This document shows, piece after piece, positions 8,697 to 17,030 of a DNA stretch of 64,000 nt. The translations under genes and the position numbers were made by a program. The stretch's first letter is position 1; the number at the start of each line of letters is the position of its first letter. A model generated the notes under the pieces. It was not told the origin of the DNA, searched no databases, and saw nothing but the letters and a program-made list of their open reading frames with translations. Origin of the DNA: Arsenicibacter sp965247375 (GTDB taxonomy: Bacteria > Bacteroidota > Bacteroidia > Cytophagales > Spirosomataceae); assembly GCA_965247375.1 (NCBI GenBank), contig CBDFHU010000017.1, forward strand, positions 23,768 through 87,767, read 5' to 3'.

Positions 8697-9988
8697 ATGC
8701 AACCACTCTTCTTTCGTTCCGCGCATAATCAGGCTTATTGGTGTAAGCTTCTGGTTATAAGTTGTTTTTGCTTTATGCTGCTTTGCGCTGGCAGTGCCGT
8801 CGGGCAATATTATACCCCGCCATCCGGTATCTACATGCCGGATGCAGGCAGTACGCCGGCACAGCTAAACCGAACAAGCTCATATGCTGCGGAAACGGCT
8901 TCGCCCGCCATCACAAATGTAGTTTGCCAGTCCGGGTACGGTATGTATCGGCCAGGCGGTAAACGTAACGGTGGTGGCCAGCCTGAATGGTATTTCGGGA
9001 AGTTTTGCCTATACGCTCATCAATGTAAATAATCCGGATCAGCTTAGCGCCGGTGTCGGCAGCGGATCGTTACTGACTGCCGGACTCAATACCGGAGAAA
9101 CGAGTTACCGCTATGAGACACTACAACTGATTATAAGTGCGGATAATCAGCGTGTCTCAGAAACGTTCAGTTATATCGTGAGGCCTTCGAATTATGCAGA
9201 CGCGTATGTAATTTATTACCTGCCCGGCCAGCCGGCCACTATTTCTGCCAATGATGCCTGTTCGACGGGGCAGTGGGCATTCTCGACCGGGGTAACTGCT
9301 ACTTCGCTCGTAGTGCCGGATCCGTTAAGCGGTATGGTCATTTCTGCAACCTGTATTGAGTCTGTGCCATGCCCTGTACAGACCGATCAGTGGTCTGGTA
9401 ACGGTTCTGCCCGCTGAACCGCCACTGGTTTCCGATACATTTGAACCTACTAATATGTTGACGTGTCCTGAACCCGGGCAGCCGCAGTCAACGGCAGGTT
9501 TAGGCGCTGTTGCAAACGGAACAGGGTTTGTTTTTTCCGGGCCGGGCGGATATGTGTTTTCAAGTGTATTCAGAATGCCAGGGACGTATAATATTATGGC
9601 AGAAGAAATTACACAGCCGGGTAGTTACACGCTTACTGTTTACAACCGGGGTGCTGTAACCGGCGTTTTTACGACCGGGGTAACCAGCAACTGCACATCA
9701 CCGCGGATAAATGCCCGTAAACCGGCGATAAAGCCGGTTGATTTGCGGGTTAAGCTGAATACAAATCCGACTCTGGCTGATGTGGTATCGATAGCGGTGG
9801 AAGGAGCCGCAGGACTGCCGCTGACCCTTAACGTTGTAGATGGTGACGGCAAAGAGATAATGCAGAAATCGACCCTGAATGTTCCTGTTGTCTACAGGGA
9901 AGACGTCTATTTCGGTAATGCGCGAGGGTCTTTCTATCTGAAAATTATAACTCCCGGTGCAGAAAAAACGGTCTGGTTGGCCCGTTAA
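8697..9988 (+). pseudogene. Secreted multidomain protein gene with two frameshifts
   Basis: Three successive frames join into one exported protein of about 430 residues. Part 1 (from ATG 8697) has a long signal peptide ending GSAVGQ. Part 2 (to about 9390) resumes at PGTVCIGQAVNVTV, a common start of bacterial Ig/PKD-like domains. Part 3 (to 9988) carries the FVFSGPGGYVFSSVFR module followed by a C-terminus (NPT...VSIAVEG ... GSFYLKI ... VWLAR) resembling a type IX secretion sorting domain. The shifts fall at about 8923-8936 and 9355-9400, and each is repaired by removing one base from a short run (TTT or GGG; CCC). Either the gene is broken or the sequence has errors. No enzyme domain is visible. 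Confidence 0.7.
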
Positions 9989-10027
9989 GCCGGCTGTTGA
10001 AGCCGGTGGCGTCTATACAGCTAAAAG

Positions 10028-10060
10028 AGTGGTGGCACGACTCTAAGTCGTGCCACCACT
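10028..10060. repeat. Perfect hairpin with arm AGTGGTGGCACGAC, copy 1
   Basis: The arm at 10028-10041 and its exact complement GTCGTGCCACCACT at 10047-10060 enclose five bases. The same arm and the next TCTAA recur at 43521. It lies between convergent genes and is followed to about 10132 by degenerate repeats of the form CAGTAACCCGGAA. It could be a bidirectional terminator or a dispersed palindromic repeat. Confidence 0.85.
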
Positions 10061-10132
10061 AAACCTGAATCAGAACCACCAGTAACCCGGAACTATCAGT
10101 AACCCGGCAACCAACAGCAACCTGGAACCAAA

Positions 10133-11605
10133 CTAATTCCAGCCCCCGCCCAGCGACCGGTACAGGTCAATGAGAGAAGTGAACTGGTTGCGTTTGGTAT
10201 TAATCAGGGCTAGCTGCGCTTCCAGTACGTTGCGCTGGGCCGTGATGACTTCCAGATAAGCGGCATAACCGCCCCTGAACAACTCGTTTGACACACCGAC
10301 GGATTGTTTCAGTACATTGACTTCCTGGCTTTGCAGGCTGGCTACTTTCCGGTAATTCTCCAGCCCCTTCAGGCTGGTCGAAACTTCGCTGAAGCCGGTC
10401 AGAACCACTTTCTGGTAGCCATAAAAGGCCGCTTTGCTTTGTGCTTCCGAAATCAGCAGGTTTGATTTGAGCAGGCGGCGGTTAAAGACCGGCGCAGCCA
10501 GACCCCCCAGAATACCGGCAGCCAGCGAAGCGGGATTAAACAGCACCGATGCGCGGAAGGCGTTGAAACCGACATAAGGTGACAGCGTAAGTGACGGCAG
10601 AAACTGGGCCTGCGCTACGGCAATGTCAATATTGGCGGCTTCCATTTCCAGCTCGGCCTGTTTTATGTCAGGGCGGCGGCTCAGCATCTGCGAGGCGATA
10701 CCGGCGCTGATCTGCGAGGGCAACCGCTGGTCCTGAATGAGCTGTTTACCACGCGGAATTGGTTGGGGATAACGGCCAAGCAACAGATTGAGCTGGTTTT
10801 CAATCCGGGTGATGTCCTGTTCTACCTGAAACTCCAGTGCCCGCGTGTTGAGGAGCTGGGCCGAAAACTGCTGTACGGCCAGTTCAGTAACCCGGCCTGC
10901 GTCTTTCTGCACATTGACGAGTTCAACGGCGCGTTCCTGTAACTGGATGTTTTCCTGAATAATATCCAGTTCGCTGTCATTAGCCAGTAATTCGTAATAG
11001 AGCCGGGCTATTTCGGCTACCAGGGCCGTGGTGATCAGGTGTTTACTCTTCTCCGTGGCCAGTAGCCGGAGCTGTGCCGATTTACGCTGGTTCTGGAGTT
11101 TACCCCAGATATCGAGCTCCCACGAACTGCGAAGCCCAAGGAAATAGTCGGGCGTCGGATTCGGGATTACACGCGGGCCCGAAATGCGGTCCGAGAAATT
11201 CGTATCGTAGTTACCTACGCCGTTCAGTGTGTATTTCCCGTACCGGTCGACACCGGCCGACACCACGGCATTAACCTGCGGGGCCAGCAAGCCTTTGGCG
11301 TATTCCACGTTGGCGCGGGCCACGGTGATACGCTGGATGGCTAGCTGAATGTCCGGATTTTTGGCCAGAGCCGTGTCAATCAGGCTGACAAGGTTCGCAT
11401 CCTGAAAAAAGGTCCGCCAGCTCATGTCGGCTACACTCGTGGTGTCCTGACTCTTGCTGAATGCTTTCGGCGTTGACAGTACAGGCATCGCCGGCGGTAC
11501 GACGGCGTTCCGGCAACCGGTCAGGAGTGATCCGGTCAATAAAAGGCCGGCAATGATTGATTTTGTCTTCGGTGTATGAATTCGTTTAATGAACGGTTGT
11601 GCCAT
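10133..11605 (-). CDS. Outer-membrane efflux factor (TolC/NodT type lipoprotein)
   Basis: Outer-membrane channel of a tripartite pump, about 490 residues. The ATG at 11605 (or 11611) overlaps the pump gene stop by about 20 bp and gives an N-terminus with a lipobox (LLTGCRN). Longer in-frame starts to 11701 would intrude over 100 bp into the pump gene. The body contains the two outer-membrane efflux repeats, recognisable by SSWELDIWGKLQ, LLGRYPQPIPRG and SRRPDIKQAELEM. It is third in the operon and should dock on the membrane fusion protein encoded at 14893-16071. Confidence 0.93.
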   Translation of the reverse strand: MAQPFIKRIHTPKTKSIIAGLLLTGSLLTGCRNAVVPPAMPVLSTPKAFSKSQDTTSVADMSWRTFFQDANLVSLIDTALAKNPDIQLAIQRITVARANVEYAKGLLAPQVNAVVSAGVDRYGKYTLNGVGNYDTNFSDRISGPRVIPNPTPDYFLGLRSSWELDIWGKLQNQRKSAQLRLLATEKSKHLITTALVAEIARLYYELLANDSELDIIQENIQLQERAVELVNVQKDAGRVTELAVQQFSAQLLNTRALEFQVEQDITRIENQLNLLLGRYPQPIPRGKQLIQDQRLPSQISAGIASQMLSRRPDIKQAELEMEAANIDIAVAQAQFLPSLTLSPYVGFNAFRASVLFNPASLAAGILGGLAAPVFNRRLLKSNLLISEAQSKAAFYGYQKVVLTGFSEVSTSLKGLENYRKVASLQSQEVNVLKQSVGVSNELFRGGYAAYLEVITAQRNVLEAQLALINTKRNQFTSLIDLYRSLGGGWN

Positions 11606-14600
11606 TAGCATGATGTTGAGTGTAAACAGGAGCCGTGTGCGGCTCATCGTCTTTCGGTGAGTTTGATTTGAATTTACCGGCAGCTTTGGCCATGATGACA
11701 TACAGCCCCGGAATCAGGATGAGTCCGAAAATGGTGCCAATCAGCATGCCTCCGGCAGCGGCTGTCCCGATAGATCGGTTCCCCATCGCACCGGCACCCG
11801 AGGCAATACAGAGCGGAATCAGGCCCATGATAAAGGCAAAGGATGTCATCAGGATCGGGCGCAGACGTGCTACGGAGCCTTCAATGGCTGCTTTCACAAT
11901 CGGAAGCCCCTCTTTGTGGCGCTGGTTGGCAAATTCAACGATCAGGATCGCGTTTTTACCCAGCAGACCAATCAGCATGACCAGCGATACCTGGGCGTAG
12001 ATGTTGTTTTGCAGACCGGCCAGCTGCAGGCAGAGGAACGAACCGAAAATCCCCGCCGGCAGCGACAGGATAACGGCCAGCGGCAGGAACACACTTTCGT
12101 ATTGCGCTACGAGGAGCAGGTACACGAAAATCAGACAGATAATAAAGATGTAAATCGCCTGATCGCCCGACAGCACTTCTTCGCGCGTCATGCCCGACCA
12201 GTCGAAGGTATAGCCTCGCGGCAGTCCTTTAGCCACCTCCTGAATCGCCTTAATAGCGTCACCGCTACTGTATCCGTCTGCCGATTCTCCGTTGATCATG
12301 GCCGAGGTAAACATGTTGTAGCGGGTCAGCTGCTCAGGACCGTAGACACGTTTGAGGGTAACAAAGTTTGAATACGGAACCATCTCGCCCTTGTTGTTTT
12401 TCACCCGCATGTTCAGCACATCCTCCGGTTTAGAGCGGAAACGCGGATCGGCCTGCACCATCACTTTATACATCTGGTTGAACCGGATAAAGTTCGAGGC
12501 GTAGTAACTACCCATCAGCGTTTGCAGGGTACTCATGGCGTTGTCAATCGAAATGCCTTTCTGAGCCGCTTTCTCCTGATCAACCTCAAGCAGGTACTGC
12601 GGGAAACTCGGGTCAAAGCTGGTGAAGGCATTGCTGATTTCCGGCCGTGCTTTCAGTTTAGCGATAAACTGTTCGGCTACTTCTTTGGTCTTCTGAAGGT
12701 TACCGGAGCCGGTGCGGTCCATCAGCCGGATTTCGAAACCGCTGGAGTTACCGAAACCCGGAACGGTCGGCGGCGAGAAAAACTGGATGCTGGCGTCAGT
12801 GATGGTTTTGGTTTTGTCGGCCAGCTGGGTAATTACATCGTCAACGGTCTCGGTGCGCTCATCCCAGTGTTTGAGGTTAATCATACCCATGCCGTACGAA
12901 GCACCGGCCCCGTCGGTCATCAGGCTAAGCCCCGCCAGCGTTGAAATATTTTCTACCGATTCGAGACCGGAGGCCGCCTTTTCGATCTGGTCCATCACCT
13001 TTTCCGTCCGTTCAACTGTCGCGCCGACCGGCGTTGTTACGTTCACATAAATCATGCCCTGATCTTCGGTCGGGATAAAGCCGGCAGGCAGAATCGTGTT
13101 GATGCCCCAGGTACCGGCAATGAACGCCAGCAGCACAAGCCACGTCACGACGCTGCGATTGACAAACGGCTTCAGCCAGCCTTTGTAGCGGTCGGATAAA
13201 GCATCGTAGCGGCGGTTGAAGCCGGCGAAGAACCGGCCCATCAGCCCTTTACTTTCTCCGTGATTGGCTTTCAGCATAATTGCGCACAGGGCAGGAGTCA
13301 GGGTTACGGCGTTGATACCCGAGATTACGATGGAAATGGCGAGCGTTAGCGAAAACTGTCGGTAGAAAATCCCGACCGGTCCTGACAGGAACGCGACCGG
13401 AATAAATACCGCTGACATTACCAGGGTGATGGCGACAATCGCCCCGCTGATTTCGCCCATCGCCGCAAAAGTGGCGGCACGCGGCGACAGGTGTGTCTCC
13501 GCCATTTTCGCATGCACGGCTTCCACAACCACAATCGCGTTATCGACCACAATACCGATGGCCAGTACCAGCGCGAACAGGGTCAGAAGGTTGATGGAGA
13601 AGCCAATAGCGCTCATAAATGCAAACGTACCGACAAGGGCAACCGGCACGGCCAGGGCGCAGATCAGGGTTGACCGCCAGTCCTGAATGAAGAGGAATAC
13701 GACGATAAAAACCAGAATAAACGCCTCAAAAAGCGTCCGGATTACTTCATGGATCGAGGCGTCGAGGAAGCGTGATACGTCGTAGGCGAAATTGTATTCC
13801 ATACCCGGCGGGAAGTTGGTTTCCTTCAGTTCCGCCATGCGTTGTTTTACGCTGTTGATGACATCCTGTGCGTTTGACCCCGGACGCTGTTTGAGCATGA
13901 TCGCGGCCGACGGGCGACCATCGGTCTTGGAGAGTACACTGTAATCGAGTGAGCCGAATTCCACTTCAGCCACATCTTTCAGGCGAAGCGTTGACCCGTC
14001 ATCGTTGGTGCGGATAACCAGATTCCGGTACTGATCCGGCTCGTTAAACTTCCCCGAGTAGCGGAGCACATATTGCAGAACCTGCGGGTTTCGGTCGGCA
14101 CTTTCACCGGCTTTCCCGGGGGCTGCTTCCACGTTCTGGGCACGGATTGCGCTAATTACCTCATCGGGAGAAAGCTCATATACCGCCAGCCGGTCGGGGT
14201 TCAGCCATACCCGCATCGAGTATTCGCGGGCCCCGAGAATGTCCACAAAACCAACCCCGTCAATCCGCTTTAATTCGGACAGGATGTTGATGTCGGCAAA
14301 GTTATAAATGAATTTTTCGTCAACATTCGGGTCGTTGCTGACCAGGTTCAGGTACAGCAGCATACTGTTGATTTCCTTTTCGGTCGTCACACCGGCTTTG
14401 ATTACTTCTTCCGGCAGTTCGTCAAGCACGGTGGTTACGCGGTTCTGCACGTTGACGGCGGCAAGGTCGGGGTCGGTGCCGACTTTGAAAAAAACCTGAA
14501 TCAGCGTGGTTCCGTCGTTGCCGGAAATGGCGGTCATGTAGGTCATGTTCGGCACCCCGTTGATCGCCCGTTCGAGGGGCATAGCCACGGCTTTGGTGGC

Positions 14601-14798
14601 GACTTCGGCATTGGCACCGGTGTACATGGCCGTTACAGTAACCGACGGCGGAACAATATCAGGAAACTGGGTAACGGGCAACGATAACAAGGCCAGTACG
14701 CCCAGCAGCATAATCAGGATGGAGATTACGGCCGAGAGTAAGGGTCTTTTAATGAATATATTAAACATAAAGATCTCATCTGGTTTGAAACGGAACAT
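11586..14798 (-). CDS. RND efflux pump, HAE1 family (AcrB/MexB-like)
   Basis: Inner-membrane proton-driven drug exporter of 1070 residues. Family marks include RPLLSAVISILIMLLG at the N-terminus, the FPDIVPPSVTV porter start, the DNAIVVVEAVHAKM helix 4 with the proton-relay Asp pair, the FIPTEDQGMIYVNV start of the second porter half and GLLGKNAILIVEFANQ in the C-terminal half. The frame is intact from end to end. It lies between its fusion protein (94 bp upstream) and outer-membrane factor (overlapping), so the three form an AcrAB-TolC-type unit. Likely substrates are hydrophobic drugs or detergents, but none is indicated by sequence. No repressor is adjacent. Confidence 0.96.
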   Translation of the reverse strand: MFRFKPDEIFMFNIFIKRPLLSAVISILIMLLGVLALLSLPVTQFPDIVPPSVTVTAMYTGANAEVATKAVAMPLERAINGVPNMTYMTAISGNDGTTLIQVFFKVGTDPDLAAVNVQNRVTTVLDELPEEVIKAGVTTEKEINSMLLYLNLVSNDPNVDEKFIYNFADINILSELKRIDGVGFVDILGAREYSMRVWLNPDRLAVYELSPDEVISAIRAQNVEAAPGKAGESADRNPQVLQYVLRYSGKFNEPDQYRNLVIRTNDDGSTLRLKDVAEVEFGSLDYSVLSKTDGRPSAAIMLKQRPGSNAQDVINSVKQRMAELKETNFPPGMEYNFAYDVSRFLDASIHEVIRTLFEAFILVFIVVFLFIQDWRSTLICALAVPVALVGTFAFMSAIGFSINLLTLFALVLAIGIVVDNAIVVVEAVHAKMAETHLSPRAATFAAMGEISGAIVAITLVMSAVFIPVAFLSGPVGIFYRQFSLTLAISIVISGINAVTLTPALCAIMLKANHGESKGLMGRFFAGFNRRYDALSDRYKGWLKPFVNRSVVTWLVLLAFIAGTWGINTILPAGFIPTEDQGMIYVNVTTPVGATVERTEKVMDQIEKAASGLESVENISTLAGLSLMTDGAGASYGMGMINLKHWDERTETVDDVITQLADKTKTITDASIQFFSPPTVPGFGNSSGFEIRLMDRTGSGNLQKTKEVAEQFIAKLKARPEISNAFTSFDPSFPQYLLEVDQEKAAQKGISIDNAMSTLQTLMGSYYASNFIRFNQMYKVMVQADPRFRSKPEDVLNMRVKNNKGEMVPYSNFVTLKRVYGPEQLTRYNMFTSAMINGESADGYSSGDAIKAIQEVAKGLPRGYTFDWSGMTREEVLSGDQAIYIFIICLIFVYLLLVAQYESVFLPLAVILSLPAGIFGSFLCLQLAGLQNNIYAQVSLVMLIGLLGKNAILIVEFANQRHKEGLPIVKAAIEGSVARLRPILMTSFAFIMGLIPLCIASGAGAMGNRSIGTAAAGGMLIGTIFGLILIPGLYVIMAKAAGKFKSNSPKDDEPHTAPVYTQHHANGTTVH

Positions 14799-14892
14799 GT
14801 ATGGTTTCCCCTACCCATTGTGGTGCGTGGGACGGTGAAACCATAAACAGGGGGAACTGTTCAGGGTAGAGCAACCCTGAACAGAAAAGGCA

Positions 14893-16071
14893 TTATTGTA
14901 CCGTCAGCTTTTCATCGGCCTGGCTGCGGATCATGTCCGAAGCGTTCGGCGTAACAGCCATCATGCTGTCGGGAGGCAGCAGGCGGGGCGTAATCTGCAT
15001 GCCGTCGCGGATGCTCTGAATGCCTTCATAGACAATCCGGTCGCCGGGAGCCAGGCCCGATTGAACCAGATAGTAATGTGACAGCCGGCTTTTCGGCACG
15101 AAGCTCCGCATTTTTACCTTATTCGTTTTATCAACGACGAATACGTAGTTCTTATCCTGAATCTCAAAAACGGCTTTCTGAGGCACCAGGATGGCATTAT
15201 CGACCTCGTTGGCAAGGCGGATTTTGCCGGTTGCTCCGTGTTTCAGCAGCTTTTCGGGGTTATCAAAGCGGGCACGGAAAGCAATGGTCCCCGAATTGCC
15301 TTCGAAAATGCTTTCCATGGTTTCAATCCGTCCCTTGTGGCCATACCGCGAGTCATCGGCCAGTACGAGTTCGACCAGCTGACCCTCGCCGTGTGGTTTG
15401 TTCTTGTTCTTGCGGATGTATTCGAGATATTCTTTTTCAGAGACATTGAAGTAGGCGTACACCTCGCGGATGTCGGAGACGGTGGTCAGCAGGGCCCCTT
15501 CTTCGATCAGACTACCCATTTTTGACGGAATCCGGTTAATAATGCCGTCAAACGGTGCGCGGATACTGGCCTGTGACAACCGCAGTGCGGCATTTTCCTT
15601 CGCCGATTGTGCTTCTTCGATGGCGGCCTTTCCGGATTCCAGTTTTGATTTGGCCAGTTCTAGCTCAGAGGGCGACACTACTTTCTTGTCGACCAGAAGT
15701 TTGACGCGGCCCAGTTCAACTTCTGCGGCCTTAGCAGCAGCTTCCGCGCTTTTCAGGGCCGCTTCGGCTCTGGCCAGTTCGGTTTTATATTCGGCAGGGT
15801 TGATCTGAAACAGAAGCTGACCTTTGCGGACGGGCATACCTTCGTCCACAAATATTTTATCAAGAAAGCCCGACACCCGCGCTCTGATTTCGACATTGCG
15901 GGTAGCTTCAATATTCCCGACGTATTCGCGGTGTAAGGTGGTAGACTGTTCAGCTAACTGAACCACCGGCAATACCTGTTCGGTAGTGGCTTCGGTTTTT
16001 TTCTCTTCAGATGTACAGGCAGAAAAGAAGGCTGCGAGTACGATTGAGGTTGTAACGACGTGTATTTTCAT
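14893..16071 (-). CDS. RND periplasmic membrane fusion protein (AcrA-like)
   Basis: Adaptor protein of 392 residues with a lipoprotein signal (LAAFFSACTSEE). In order: a beta-barrel start (VVQLAEQSTTLHREYVG), the lipoyl half-motif VRARVSGFLDKIFV-like segment, a long alanine- and glutamate-rich coiled coil (about 95-165), the second lipoyl half (IRAPFDGIINR), and barrel/membrane-proximal domains to the C-terminus. First gene of the pump operon. Confidence 0.95.
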   Translation of the reverse strand: MKIHVVTTSIVLAAFFSACTSEEKKTEATTEQVLPVVQLAEQSTTLHREYVGNIEATRNVEIRARVSGFLDKIFVDEGMPVRKGQLLFQINPAEYKTELARAEAALKSAEAAAKAAEVELGRVKLLVDKKVVSPSELELAKSKLESGKAAIEEAQSAKENAALRLSQASIRAPFDGIINRIPSKMGSLIEEGALLTTVSDIREVYAYFNVSEKEYLEYIRKNKNKPHGEGQLVELVLADDSRYGHKGRIETMESIFEGNSGTIAFRARFDNPEKLLKHGATGKIRLANEVDNAILVPQKAVFEIQDKNYVFVVDKTNKVKMRSFVPKSRLSHYYLVQSGLAPGDRIVYEGIQSIRDGMQITPRLLPPDSMMAVTPNASDMIRSQADEKLTVQ

Positions 16072-16335
16072 AACTCTGGTTATAGATTCGACTAACTGAT
16101 TCGGGCAGGCATGCCAGGGCGTATCCGGTCAATGCATGTGCATGACCTGCCTGGTGCCTTGCGTCGGAGGGCGGCGGATAAAGCATAAGCCAAAGCAATG
16201 CTTTCCGGCAACGCTGGCCGACGCATAGCATACTGAATGCTGATAAGACCGAAAGGTGCTGATAACCGTTTGCGACGGTGGCTGTCAAAAGCCACAGGCA
16301 TAGTATTCTGCCAATCCGGAGGATTGGTTACGGTA

Positions 16336-16749
16336 TCATGCGTTCAGGCAAAAAGGCCTGGGCGGCAACGGGATAATGTCCCGTGCACGGGTCAAAACCC
16401 GGGGTGGTGGTAGTTGTACAAATCTATGCGTTGGGAGCTGCCTGATTGTGGGGCAGAACACAACACCAAGGACAGGATAGAAGAAAAAGTCCTGTTCCAG
16501 TTGGGTTACATCGTAATCATCTTCGGTGTCGTCGTGCTCGGGAAAGGCATCGGTAAATCCCAGCCATTCTTCGAGTACCAGTTCACCTAAACTCTCTATT
16601 TCATTAACGGACAAGTCTTCCCGTAACACACCCGTTGTACCTTTAGGTGCGTTATAATCCGGCGCGTCGATGCTGACATTGATGAAATGAATCGCCATCA
16701 GGAAGCATATGATTTGCCGGATGAAAAAGGGTTTTAACTGACTTTTCAT
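16336..16749 (-). CDS. Small acidic exported protein of unknown function
   Basis: 137 residues with a hydrophobic N-terminus (FFIRQIICFLMAIHFINVS) and an acidic centre (EHDDTEDDYDVTQLEQD), then a proline- and arginine-rich tail. I do not recognise a family. It lies 264 bp upstream of the efflux operon on the same strand; small proteins of this type with an IDAPD segment occur beside efflux genes in related bacteria as I recall, so a link is possible. The gap between contains no other gene. Confidence 0.55.
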   Translation of the reverse strand: MKSQLKPFFIRQIICFLMAIHFINVSIDAPDYNAPKGTTGVLREDLSVNEIESLGELVLEEWLGFTDAFPEHDDTEDDYDVTQLEQDFFFYPVLGVVFCPTIRQLPTHRFVQLPPPRVLTRARDIIPLPPRPFCLNA

Positions 16750-17030
16750 AGGAGCTCTCTAACAAATATAATGGTAGTTCTCTATGAAATGTTCAAAAAA
16801 CGGCCAAAAAAGCGTATTTCACCAAATTATCGTGCTTTTTCTGGATAAGGTTCAATTTTTAATTTATTTTTAATTTGATGATATATAATTAAAAGTAAAA
16901 AAATCTTAAGGCTAATACGTGCGTTCAAAAAACAGGTTACAAGTACTGTAGAAAATCTCATACCTGGAACAGCGTCCGGTTTTTTGAAATTCGTATCTTA
17001 CCGGTAAAAACAGTAAAATATAGTAGTAAA

